Source: Burkholderia cepacia (lineage in GTDB: Bacteria > Pseudomonadota > Gammaproteobacteria > Burkholderiales > Burkholderiaceae). From it: DNA of 64,000 nt. The position numbers were made by a program, and so were the translations under genes. The notes under the pieces were generated by a model. That model made no database searches. It saw nothing but the letters and a program-made list of their open reading frames with translations, and was not told the origin of the DNA. Below are positions 1 through 7,660 of the stretch, in pieces. Numbering within the stretch: position 1 is the first letter of the stretch; each line of letters starts with the position of its first letter. The stretch spans positions 1,488,001 to 1,552,000 of the forward strand of contig NZ_CP073638.1 of the NCBI RefSeq assembly GCF_029962485.1, given 5' to 3'.

Positions 1-193
1 CGGCGGCCGGACGGAACGCGGCCGGCCGCCCCGGCAGCGCCGATTCATACGCGCCGCGCACTGGCCTGGTGCAACCGCGATCGTGCGGTTCGCGAAAAAT
101 TCAAACGCGCGTTCCAATCGTGTTGCGGGCGACCGCGGGCAAGGTGGTCCGCCGCCGCTCCCGATCCGCCTGCAGCGACGCAAAAACCACGCG

Positions 194-222
194 CGCCGGC
201 CCGCTGCGCGCTCGCCTACAAT
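194..222 (+). promoter_or_regulatory. Candidate sigma70 promoter of the FKBP gene
   Basis: A clean -10 hexamer TACAAT lies at 217-222, about 35 bases before the start codon at 257. The matching -35 region (about 194-199) is GC-rich and poor. The rest of 1-256 shows no convincing gene on either strand. The -10 is seen directly; its use as a promoter is inferred from position. Confidence 0.4.
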
Positions 223-256
223 AGCGGTTTTACGCAACCCTCTTTCAGGAGAAGTC

Positions 257-598
257 ATGTCTGTCATCACGACCGAATCGGGCCTCAAATACGAAGACCT
301 GACCGAAGGCACCGGCGCCGAAGCGCAAGCCGGCAAGACCGTCAGCGTCCACTACACGGGCTGGCTGACCGACGGTCAGAAATTCGATTCGAGCAAGGAC
401 CGCAACGACCCGTTCGCATTCGTGCTGGGCGGCGGCATGGTCATCAAGGGCTGGGACGAAGGCGTGCAGGGCATGAAGGTCGGCGGCGTGCGTCGCCTGA
501 CGATCCCGCCGCAACTCGGCTACGGCCCGCGCGGCGCAGGCGGCGTGATCCCGCCGAATGCGACGCTCGTGTTCGAAGTGGAACTGCTCGACGTCTGA
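257..598 (+). CDS. FKBP-type peptidyl-prolyl cis-trans isomerase
   Basis: This is a 113-residue single-domain FKBP that catalyses cis-trans isomerisation of proline peptide bonds and assists folding. The FKBP core is complete: VHYTGWLTDGQKFDSS near residues 30-45, GGGMVIKGWDEGVQGMKVGG in the middle, and GYGPRGAGGVIPPNATLVFE near the C-terminus, which includes the conserved aromatic and acidic active-site positions. There is no signal peptide, so it should be cytoplasmic. The ATG at 257 has a good ribosome site (AGGAGA, 247-252). An upstream in-frame extension is Arg-rich and looks non-coding. The AraC gene follows after 25 bases, so the two may be co-transcribed. Confidence 0.93.
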   Translation: MSVITTESGLKYEDLTEGTGAEAQAGKTVSVHYTGWLTDGQKFDSSKDRNDPFAFVLGGGMVIKGWDEGVQGMKVGGVRRLTIPPQLGYGPRGAGGVIPPNATLVFEVELLDV

Positions 599-623
599 TC
601 GCGCACCCGGCCGTTTCCTTCCG

Positions 624-1397
624 ATGGAACGCATCGCCTCCCCCGCCATCGCGCTGCGCCGCTACGACACGTGCGAAGAGTCGGACGTGCACGACTTCCA
701 CCAGGTCGTGCTCGGCGTCGATGGCGCGATGGTGATGACGGTGGACGGGATCGGCCAGCGCATCGACCGGCACGCGGCCTGGCTGATTCCGGCCGGCGCG
801 CGCCACGACTACGCGGGCCTCGGCGACAATCGCCAGCTCGTGATCGACCTGCCCGCGGCGTCGCTCGCGGTGCCGCAGCGGTTGTTCGACCGCGCGCGCG
901 CCGTATCGATCGACCCGGCGCTGACGTCGCTCGTCGCGCAGGTCGCGGCCGCCGCCGTGCAACACGATGCGCCGGCCGGCGACGCAAGTCACGCAGCCGC
1001 GCACCGTTTCCAGTGGCAGGCTGCCGCGCGTCTGTGCGGCGCGCTGCTCGACGACGCCGGCATTGCCGCGCCCGCGTCGGGCCTCGATTTCACGCGCATC
1101 GACCGCTGGCTGCGCGCGCGGCTCGCGGAGCCGCTGCGCATCGCCGATCTCGCCGCGCATTGCGGCTACGGGATGCGCCGGTTTCATCAACTGTTCGTCG
1201 ATGCATTCGGCGAAACACCGCATCGCTACCTGCAACGGCTGCGGCTCGACGCAGCGGTCGTGCTGCTCGCCGACGGCCGGCATCCGCTCGTCGACATCGC
1301 GGGCATGGTCGGCTTCGCGGACCAGAGCACGTTCACGCATGCGTTCACGAAGCGCTTCGGCGTCGCGCCCGGACGCTGGCGCGGCGAACGGCACTGA
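624..1397 (+). CDS. AraC-family transcriptional regulator
   Basis: A 257-residue regulator. The N-terminal half (about 1-110) is a cupin-like sensor with a VHDFHQVVLG start and an IPAGARHDY strand. The C-terminal about 100 residues form the double helix-turn-helix typical of AraC proteins: RIADLAAHCGYGMRRFHQLF, then DIAGMVGFADQSTFTHAFTK and the closing GVAPGRWR. The ligand cannot be deduced. It sits between the FKBP gene and an MFS exporter on the same strand. Control of the exporter is plausible, because AraC-exporter pairs are common, but nothing in the sequence proves it. Confidence 0.9.
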   Translation: MERIASPAIALRRYDTCEESDVHDFHQVVLGVDGAMVMTVDGIGQRIDRHAAWLIPAGARHDYAGLGDNRQLVIDLPAASLAVPQRLFDRARAVSIDPALTSLVAQVAAAAVQHDAPAGDASHAAAHRFQWQAAARLCGALLDDAGIAAPASGLDFTRIDRWLRARLAEPLRIADLAAHCGYGMRRFHQLFVDAFGETPHRYLQRLRLDAAVVLLADGRHPLVDIAGMVGFADQSTFTHAFTKRFGVAPGRWRGERH

Positions 1398-1523
1398 GCG
1401 CATCGCCCTCGCCGAGCACGCATCAACGCACGTAGCAAGCACGACGCAGCCGCGCCGGCATACGTATCGACGCTTCACCTCCCGCTGAAACATCGCCCGT
1501 CCGTCGCGCCCTACGATGGGTGC

Positions 1524-2963
1524 ATGGATACGACCACACCCTCCTCCGCCTTCCCGCCCGCGCTGGCACGCGTCGTCGCGACCGTCAGCATCGGTTTCGT
1601 CGTCACGCAGCTCGACGTGACGATCGTCAACATCGCGCTCGCGCATCTCGCGGCCGACCTGCGCTTGCCGGTCGCCGGCCTGCAGTGGGTCGTCGATGCG
1701 TACACGCTCGCGTTCGCGGTCCTGATGCTGTCGGGCGGTGCGCTCGGCGATCGCTTCGGCGCGCGCCGCCTGTACATCGCGGGCCTCGTGCTGTTCGCAC
1801 TCGCGTCGCTCGCGTGCGGCGCCGCACGCGCGCCTGCCATGCTGATCGCGGCCCGTGCGCTGCAGGGCGTCGGCGCCGCGGCGATGCTGCCCAATTCGCT
1901 CGCGCTGCTCAACGACGCGTGCCGGCACGACCCGCACCTGCGCGCCCGCGCGGTCGGCTGGTGGACGGCGGCCGGGTCGATCTCGATCGCGGCCGGCCCG
2001 GTGGTCGGCGGCCTGCTGATCGCCGCGTGGGGCTGGCGCGGCATCTTTCTCGTGAACCTGCCATTATGCGTGGCGGGGCTTGCAGCCGCCATCGCCTGGG
2101 TGCCTGCGCGCCGCGAGCACGCCGCACCATCGCGTGCGGTCCGCGAACTCGACCTGCGCGGCCAGCTCATCGCGATCGCGATGCTGACCGCGCTGACCGG
2201 CGCCGTGATCGAATGGCGGCCGCTCGGCTTCGCGCACCCGGTCGTTGCCGGCGGCTTCGGGTTCGCGGCACTCGCCGCGCTCGCCTTCGTCGCAGTCGAA
2301 TCGCGCACGGCCACGCCGATGCTGCCGCTGTCGCTGTTCCGCCATCGCACGTTCAGCGCGGCCGTCCTGTTCGGGATCTGCGTGAACCTCACGTACTACG
2401 GCACCGTATTCGTGCTGGCGCTCTACCTGCAGCGTGCCCGCGGTGAATCGGCGTTGCAGGCCGGCCTCGCGTTCCTGCCGCTGACGGGCGGCTTCCTGCT
2501 GTCGAATCTCGCGAGCGGCCGCGTCGTCGCGCGTCACGGCCCGCGCGTGCCGATGCTGGCGGGCGCGCTCGTCGCCGCGCTCGGCTACGGATCGCTGCAT
2601 TTCGTCGATGCATCGACGCCGCTCGCCGTGCTGCTCGTGCCGTTCCTGCTGATTCCGTCGGGCATGGGATTCGCGGTGCCGGCGATGACGACGGCCGTGC
2701 TCGCGTCGGTCGCGCCCGAACGGGCCGGCATCGCGTCGGCCGTGTTGAATACCGCGCGGCAGGCCGGCGGCGCGATGGGTGTCGCGGCATTCGGTGCGCT
2801 CGCGGGTGGCGGCGGCGCGTGGCAGGTCGTCAGCGGACTACGGATCGAAACGGCCGTGTCGGTCGCGCTGCTGGTCGCGGCCGCGCTGCTCGCGACGCTC
2901 GTGCGGCCCGACGCGCATCGCAGCGCGGCGCCCGCGCGTCACGCGATGCCGGCGGCCGATTGA
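1524..2963 (+). CDS. MFS multidrug efflux transporter, DHA2 (EmrB/QacA) type
   Basis: This 479-residue protein has about 14 hydrophobic segments. It shows LDVTIVNIAL at about 30-39 and the loop 2-3 motif GALGDRFGARR at about 73-83, both hallmarks of the DHA2 drug:H+ antiporters. The family exports hydrophobic drugs, dyes or acids across the inner membrane using the proton gradient. The substrate cannot be read from sequence. The start is the ATG at 1524, preceded by a G-rich stretch. The gene lies 126 bases after the AraC regulator gene on the same strand. No periplasmic adaptor or outer-membrane channel gene is adjacent. Confidence 0.9.
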   Translation: MDTTTPSSAFPPALARVVATVSIGFVVTQLDVTIVNIALAHLAADLRLPVAGLQWVVDAYTLAFAVLMLSGGALGDRFGARRLYIAGLVLFALASLACGAARAPAMLIAARALQGVGAAAMLPNSLALLNDACRHDPHLRARAVGWWTAAGSISIAAGPVVGGLLIAAWGWRGIFLVNLPLCVAGLAAAIAWVPARREHAAPSRAVRELDLRGQLIAIAMLTALTGAVIEWRPLGFAHPVVAGGFGFAALAALAFVAVESRTATPMLPLSLFRHRTFSAAVLFGICVNLTYYGTVFVLALYLQRARGESALQAGLAFLPLTGGFLLSNLASGRVVARHGPRVPMLAGALVAALGYGSLHFVDASTPLAVLLVPFLLIPSGMGFAVPAMTTAVLASVAPERAGIASAVLNTARQAGGAMGVAAFGALAGGGGAWQVVSGLRIETAVSVALLVAAALLATLVRPDAHRSAAPARHAMPAAD

Positions 2964-3321
2964 GCGCGTGCGGTCATGCGTCGCCGGGGTCGGGGTCGGG
3001 GTCGATCAGGTGACGCGACGGAAACGCGTTCTGCTTGAAGTGGCTCTCCCCATGCTTCGCCGAAGTACCGAATATGCAGCCCGGCCCGCATCGGCGCGAC
3101 ATCGACGTGGTTGAAATCGGTCAGCTACAGCGGCTTCGCCGGATTCGCATGGTCGCGCCCGTCGTCGGCGCCTTCACTTTCGCCGTGGTCGTGGATACGG
3201 CGCGGCAAGTCGAGCAGCAGCCGATAGCCGGCGGAATCCAGCGAATGGGTCATGGCAATGCGGGGCCGGTCAACGACGATCGCATCAGTCTGGCCGACCG
3301 GCCGGTCGCCGCGCATCGCGC
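2964..3321. other. Gene-free gap with possible decayed coding on the minus strand
   Basis: No intact gene fits these 358 bases. On the minus strand a protein-like stretch containing MTHSLDSAGYRLLLDL ends near 3125. A second one in another frame, containing NHVDVAPMRAGLHIRY, follows down to about 3000. Together they could be the remains of a frameshifted gene downstream of the HxlR regulator. I could not name a family. A short GGTCGG repeat occurs at about 2990-3005. Confidence 0.25.
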
Positions 3322-3792
3322 TCATTGCCGTGTCGCACCCGCTTCGTCGCCGATCTTCTTCACGACGGTCTCGGCCGCCTTCAACGGCCGGCCGTCGTCG
3401 TGCCGCAGTGCGAGCTTGCGGATCGCGCGCCCCGTGCCGCGATCGACCAGCACCGAATGCGGCTCGCCGCGCGCGAACAGATTCGCCTCGCCCCACTGCC
3501 GCAGCATCACGATGACGGGAAACAACCCCTCGCCCTTTTTCGTCAGCGCGTACTCCTGATACGCGGTGCCGTCCGACGCCGGCACGACGTCGAACACGCC
3601 GGCGTCCACCAGCATCTTCAGCCGGTCGGACAGGACGTTGCTCGCGACGCCGAGGCTCGCGCGGAAATCGCCGAACCGCCGCACGCCGTCGAACGCATCG
3701 CGCACGATCAGCAACGCCCAGCGATCACCGACGATATCCGTCGCCCGCGCCACCGGGCACGGCGAATCCGCAAGACTTTTCTGCCTGGCCAT
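3322..3792 (-). CDS. HxlR-family winged-helix regulator
   Basis: A 156-residue regulator with the HxlR/MarR-like winged helix. It has CPVARATDIVGDRW at about 12-25, RRFGDFRASLGVASNVLSDR as recognition region, then a wing ending in Y-L/T-KKGEGLFPV. The Cys at position 12 lies where several HxlR proteins carry a redox- or electrophile-reactive cysteine. The start at 3792 is chosen because AGAGGA lies five bases upstream; a longer in-frame form would be Arg/Ala-rich junk. The gene is divergent from an MFS exporter, with an inverted repeat between them, so it probably represses that exporter and itself. Confidence 0.9.
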   Translation of the reverse strand: MARQKSLADSPCPVARATDIVGDRWALLIVRDAFDGVRRFGDFRASLGVASNVLSDRLKMLVDAGVFDVVPASDGTAYQEYALTKKGEGLFPVIVMLRQWGEANLFARGEPHSVLVDRGTGRAIRKLALRHDDGRPLKAAETVVKKIGDEAGATRQ

Positions 3793-3872
3793 GTTCCTCT
3801 CCGCAATCGTGCCGGCCGCCCTCGCGGCAGTGCCGGCCATCCGTGCCCGAGCTGTCGCCCGCCGCACAACAA

Positions 3873-3924
3873 GTTGCATTTTAAAACTACTTTTCCTACA
3901 CTCACACTAGTTTTAATTTGCAAC
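3873..3924. promoter_or_regulatory. Probable HxlR operator in divergent promoter region
   Basis: An AT-rich inverted repeat lies in the 152-base gap between the HxlR gene and the MFS exporter. The left arm GTTGCATTTTAAAACTA (3873-3889) and right arm TAGTTTTAATTTGCAAC (3908-3924) match at 15 of 17 positions, separated by 18 bases. Inverted repeats with TAGTTTTAA-like cores next to the regulator gene are usual for HxlR proteins. Binding is inferred. Confidence 0.6.
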
Positions 3925-3944
3925 TACATTGCGTGAGGGAACCC

Positions 3945-5180
3945 ATGGCGTCTTCCTGTCATTCCAGCACCGTTGCTTCAACCGAGCCGGCACATGCAAC
4001 GCATCCGGCCGATGGCGACCACCTGTCCTCGGCACGCGTCGCATTGCTGGCCGTCTGCTGTGCGGCGAGCGTCGCGAACGTCTATTACGCCCAGCCGCTG
4101 CTCGATTCGATCGCGCGGGATTTCGGCATGTCGCAGGCGGCCGTCGGCGGTGTCATCACCGCGACGCAGCTCGGCTGTGCGCTCGCGCTGCTGTTCGTCG
4201 TGCCGCTCGGCGATCTGCTGAACCGCAAGCGTCTGATCACCGTGCAGCTTCTGCTGCTGACGGCGGCCTGCATCGGCGTCGCCGCATCGTCGACGCGCGT
4301 CGCGCTGCTGGCGGGGATGGTCGCGGTCGGGCTGCTCGGCACCGCCATGACACAAGGGCTGATCGCGTGCTCGGCCGCGCTCGCGGGCGCCGGCGAACGC
4401 GGGCGCGTGGTGGGCGCCGCCCAGGGCGGCGTCGTGGTCGGGCTGCTGGCCGCGCGCTCGCTGGCCGGCGTCGTCACGGACTTCGCGGGATGGCGGGCCG
4501 TCTACCTCGTGTCGGGTGCGCTCGCGATCGCGATGCTCGTCGTGCTGTCGCGGCTGTTGCCCGACACGAACGCACCCCGCGTGCGCATCGGCTACGCGGC
4601 GCTGCTGAAGTCGATGGTGTCGTTGTTGCGCCATGAACGCGTGCTGCGCGTACGCGGTGCCATCGCGCTGCTGATGTTCGCCGCGTTCAGCATCTTCTGG
4701 AGCGCGCTCGTACTCCCGCTGAGCGCCCCGCCACATTCGATGTCGCATACGCAGATCGGTGCATTCGGCCTCGTCGGCGCGCTGGGTGCGGCGGCCGCCG
4801 CCCGCGCAGGCCGGCTCGCGGATCGCGGGCGCGGCGAAGCGACGACCGGCGCCGCGCTCGCGCTGCTCGCGTGCTCCTGGCTGCCGCTCGCATTCGGCGA
4901 CACGTCGATTGCGTGGTTGATCGTCGGCATCGTGCTGCTCGACGTCGGCGGCCAGGCTGTCCACGTCGTCAACCAGAGCATGATTCTCGGCGCTCGGCCC
5001 GATGCGCACGCGCGCCTCGTCGGCTGCTACATGCTGTTCTACTCGGTCGGCAGCGGACTCGGCGCGATCGCGTCGACGATGATGTATGCGCGCGCCGGAT
5101 GGACGGGCGTCTGCGCGCTTGGCGCGATCGTGAGCATGGCCGCGCTCGGCGCATGGGCCGCGACGCTCAGGCGCGCGTGA
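3945..5180 (+). CDS. MFS transporter, DHA1 type
   Basis: A 411-residue, 12-helix MFS permease. NVYYAQPLLD lies at about 45-54 in helix 1, and the loop motif PLGDLLNRKR at about 87-96. It most resembles arabinose-efflux/drug exporters of the inner membrane. The ATG at 3945 has GAGGGA just upstream; an ATG at 3918 is in frame but lies inside the operator repeat. The hydrophilic first 28 residues are rich in His, Ser and Thr. It is divergent from the HxlR regulator and is probably derepressed when the regulator senses its inducer. Substrate unknown. Confidence 0.88.
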   Translation: MASSCHSSTVASTEPAHATHPADGDHLSSARVALLAVCCAASVANVYYAQPLLDSIARDFGMSQAAVGGVITATQLGCALALLFVVPLGDLLNRKRLITVQLLLLTAACIGVAASSTRVALLAGMVAVGLLGTAMTQGLIACSAALAGAGERGRVVGAAQGGVVVGLLAARSLAGVVTDFAGWRAVYLVSGALAIAMLVVLSRLLPDTNAPRVRIGYAALLKSMVSLLRHERVLRVRGAIALLMFAAFSIFWSALVLPLSAPPHSMSHTQIGAFGLVGALGAAAAARAGRLADRGRGEATTGAALALLACSWLPLAFGDTSIAWLIVGIVLLDVGGQAVHVVNQSMILGARPDAHARLVGCYMLFYSVGSGLGAIASTMMYARAGWTGVCALGAIVSMAALGAWAATLRRA

Positions 5181-5212
5181 TGCGCGCCGGCCATCCCGAT
5201 CGAACGGAACAA

Positions 5213-5240
5213 GCCGGCCCGCCCTCGTCGGGCGGCCGGC
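5213..5240 (+). terminator. Stem-loop after the MFS gene
   Basis: GCCGGCC-C-GCCC (5213-5224) pairs with GGGC-GGCCGGC (5230-5240), with one bulged base, around a TCGTC loop. It lies 33 bases after the MFS stop in a convergent gap with bceK. No U-run follows, so termination efficiency is uncertain. Confidence 0.45.
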
Positions 5241-5283
5241 ACGCGAACCGGCCACACGCATGCGCCGGCCCGGCTTCAGGTTC

Positions 5284-5302
5284 GGCGCGCAGGTTGCGCG
5301 CC
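5284..5302 (-). terminator. Stem-loop after bceK
   Basis: A perfect 8-bp hairpin (GGCGCGCA/TGCGCGCC, 3-base loop) lies eight bases beyond the bceK stop codon, at the end of the long bceB-K transcript. There is no U-tract, so it may act as a 3' end stabiliser rather than as an intrinsic terminator. Confidence 0.4.
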
Positions 5303-5309
5303 GCGGCGT

Positions 5310-6476
5310 TCAGCCTGCCGCCTGGATCGCCTCTTCGTACACGCCGGCGACGCGTCGCGCGATCACCGCGTTGTCGAAATGATCACGCGCGTAGCGCTTG
5401 CATGCGGCTTCATCGGGCAGCGCGATCGCACCCGACAGCGCGCCGCCGAGCCCTTCCGCGATCGCATCCGCGCCCGTCGACGGCAACACGAGATCGTTCG
5501 ACAACCCGGCGACCGCCTCCGGCAGCCCGCCGACCGGCGTCACCAGCACGGGTGTGCCGGACGCCAGCGATTCGACGGTGATCAGCCCGAAACCTTCGAG
5601 CGCGACCGTCGGCACGACGCTGACCGTCGCCGCGCGGTACAGCGCCGCGAGATGGTTGTCGGGCACGAAGCCGAGCAGCTTCACGTTGTCCTGCAACCCG
5701 GCATCGTCGATGCGCTGCTGCAGTTCCTCGCCGATCTTGCCCTTGCCGGCGATCAGCAGCAGCACGTCCGGGTGACGGTGCTTGACGAGGCCGATCGCGT
5801 CGATCAGGTCCTCCAGCCCCATGCGCCGCACGAGCCGGCGCACGGCCAGCACGATCGGCCGGTCCTGCGGCAGCTGCAGCTTGTGCCGCGCCTCGGCGGG
5901 CGTGAGCGGCGTATCGAACTGCGCGGTATCGACACAGCCGGGAATCACCCGCACGCGCGACGGATCGATCCCGTAGCGGTTCGTCAGGATCTGGCCGAAC
6001 GCTTGCGACAGCACGATCAGCCGCGACGAGCGCGTATAGACGGCCTGTTCGAGATAGCGCTTCGCGCGCTGGCCCAGTGACGCGGCGCCCTCGACCTGAC
6101 TTTCGTCGGCCCACGGCCCCTGAAAGTGCGACACCTGCGGAATCCCGCGCGTGACGTCGAGTCCCGGGAACGTGTACAGCGCGAAGTGCGACGAGATCAC
6201 GTCCGGCCGTTCGCTGCGGATCTCGTCGCGCAGCGCGCGCCGCGCGGCGAGCATCCGGCGCGCGAGCGGCTCCGACGCGGGACCGAAGCCCTGGATCGCG
6301 CCGCCCGTGTCGTCGGCGACCTTCGGCGAGCCGGCGACGAGCCCGCGCACCTCGACGCCCGCGCCCGGCAGCGCACCGACGAGCGAGTAATACATCCGGT
6401 CGAGGCCGCCCGCGCGTTCGGGGAACCAGTGCATGCCGATTTGCAACGATTTGATCGGCCGGGAAGATTGAGACAT
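5310..6476 (-). CDS. bceK: Glycosyltransferase group 1 (GT4), cepacian cluster
   Basis: A 388-residue retaining glycosyltransferase with GT-B fold that adds one sugar to the lipid-linked cepacian repeat unit at the cytoplasmic face. Residues 10-30 carry the Gly-rich acceptor-site start (GMHWFPERAGGLDR). The nucleotide-sugar domain has the E-x7-E signature in EGFGLITVESLASGTPVLV. It is the last gene of the minus-strand bce run. Its ATG overlaps the TGA of bceJ by one base (TGATG), so translation is probably coupled. Naming rests on order: bceB through bceK match the published bce-I arrangement. The exact sugar added cannot be told from sequence. Confidence 0.88.
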   Translation of the reverse strand: MSQSSRPIKSLQIGMHWFPERAGGLDRMYYSLVGALPGAGVEVRGLVAGSPKVADDTGGAIQGFGPASEPLARRMLAARRALRDEIRSERPDVISSHFALYTFPGLDVTRGIPQVSHFQGPWADESQVEGAASLGQRAKRYLEQAVYTRSSRLIVLSQAFGQILTNRYGIDPSRVRVIPGCVDTAQFDTPLTPAEARHKLQLPQDRPIVLAVRRLVRRMGLEDLIDAIGLVKHRHPDVLLLIAGKGKIGEELQQRIDDAGLQDNVKLLGFVPDNHLAALYRAATVSVVPTVALEGFGLITVESLASGTPVLVTPVGGLPEAVAGLSNDLVLPSTGADAIAEGLGGALSGAIALPDEAACKRYARDHFDNAVIARRVAGVYEEAIQAAG

Positions 6477-7660
6477 CACGACTGCTCCTGCGTGACTGCA
6501 TGCTCGACCCGCTCGAAGGCGGACGGCTGCGTGGGTTGGCCGATGCGCCGGTAAAGCGCGACGTACTGGGCACCCATATGCGCCCAGCCGAAACGGGTCA
6601 TCAGTTCGCGGGCCGCGTCGCCCATCGCGCGGCAGGTGTCGCGCGACGCCGCGAGCGAGCCGATCGCCTGCGCGAGCGCGGCCGGATCGTCCGGGTCCTC
6701 CAGCACGATCCCGCATTCGCGCGTGATGATTTCCGCGCCGCCCGCCGTGCGCGCGGTGACGACCGGCAAGCCGGCCGCCATCGCCTCCAGCAGCGACAGG
6801 CTCATCGCTTCGTAGCGCGACGGGAAGACATACGCGTCGACCGAGCGCATCAGCGTCGGCATGTTTTTCACGAGGCCGAGGAAATGCACGCGCGAATCGA
6901 TGCCGAGCGCGCGCGCCTCTTCCGGATACGGGCTGCCGGGCAGATAGCCGGCCACCGCCAGATGCACGTTCGCCGGCAGTTTCGTCAGCGCCCTCAGCAC
7001 GGTGCCGAGGTTCTTGCGCGGCGTGCGCAGGTCGCCGACGAACAGCAGCAGGAACGCGTCGTCCGGCAGCTTGAACGCCGCACGATCGGCCTGCGCACCG
7101 GCGAACGCGCTGCCGTCGACGCCGTTGTAGATCACGCTGATCTTGCGGCTGTCGATGCCGAGCCCGGCGATCTCGTCGGCCACCTTCTGCGACACGGCCG
7201 TGATCGCGCGCGAGCGCTTGTACGCCCAGCGCTCGAGCGTGGTGTTCACGCGCGTATAGACGTACTGGTAAGCCGACCAGATGCCCTTCGTCGGCCCGAA
7301 CGGATAGTACGGACTCTTGAACCAGCCGCCGTGCACGAAGTGCGCGGTGTTCACGTCGGCCTTGATCCACGAGATGAAGCCGTTCACGTGCAGCACGTCG
7401 TATTCGCCGCGGTGCGCGCGCAGCCAGGCCGCGCTCTTCAGCGCGAACACCTGCTGCTTGACGAGATTCGACGGCCAGAAGCCGCCGACCTTCACGGGCA
7501 CCCAGCGCACGCGCGGGTCGGCCAGCAGCTCGGGCGCGACATGCGACGCGACCAGCGTGACTTCGTAGTTCTCGGCCAGCGCCGCGCGCGCGATTTCGTA
7601 ATTGACGCGGCCCTGCCCGTCGTTATGTCGCACGACGTGCGTGACGATCGCGATTCTCAA
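6476..7660 (-). CDS. bceJ: Glycosyltransferase group 1 (GT4), cepacian cluster
   Basis: A 394-residue GT4 transferase: N-terminal VTHVVRHNDGQGRVNYE acceptor region, and C-terminal PSRYEAMSLSLLEAMAAGLP, with the second Glu of the E-x7-E signature and a typical donor-binding helix. I place the start at a TTG codon (7660) that overlaps the bceI stop as TTGA, with GGGAGG six bases upstream; there is no in-frame ATG or GTG nearby that fits the family start. It acts in assembly of the cepacian heptasaccharide repeat. The one-base overlap with bceK and four-base overlap with bceI show a tightly coupled operon. Confidence 0.86.
   Translation of the reverse strand: MRIAIVTHVVRHNDGQGRVNYEIARAALAENYEVTLVASHVAPELLADPRVRWVPVKVGGFWPSNLVKQQVFALKSAAWLRAHRGEYDVLHVNGFISWIKADVNTAHFVHGGWFKSPYYPFGPTKGIWSAYQYVYTRVNTTLERWAYKRSRAITAVSQKVADEIAGLGIDSRKISVIYNGVDGSAFAGAQADRAAFKLPDDAFLLLFVGDLRTPRKNLGTVLRALTKLPANVHLAVAGYLPGSPYPEEARALGIDSRVHFLGLVKNMPTLMRSVDAYVFPSRYEAMSLSLLEAMAAGLPVVTARTAGGAEIITRECGIVLEDPDDPAALAQAIGSLAASRDTCRAMGDAARELMTRFGWAHMGAQYVALYRRIGQPTQPSAFERVEHAVTQEQS

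Noticed and set aside
5310..7370. A longer reading of bceK that would extend through bceJ
   Set aside because: The extension lies in the wrong frame for bceJ. The TGATG overlap with bceJ and the MSQSSRPIK start give the normal GT4 length.
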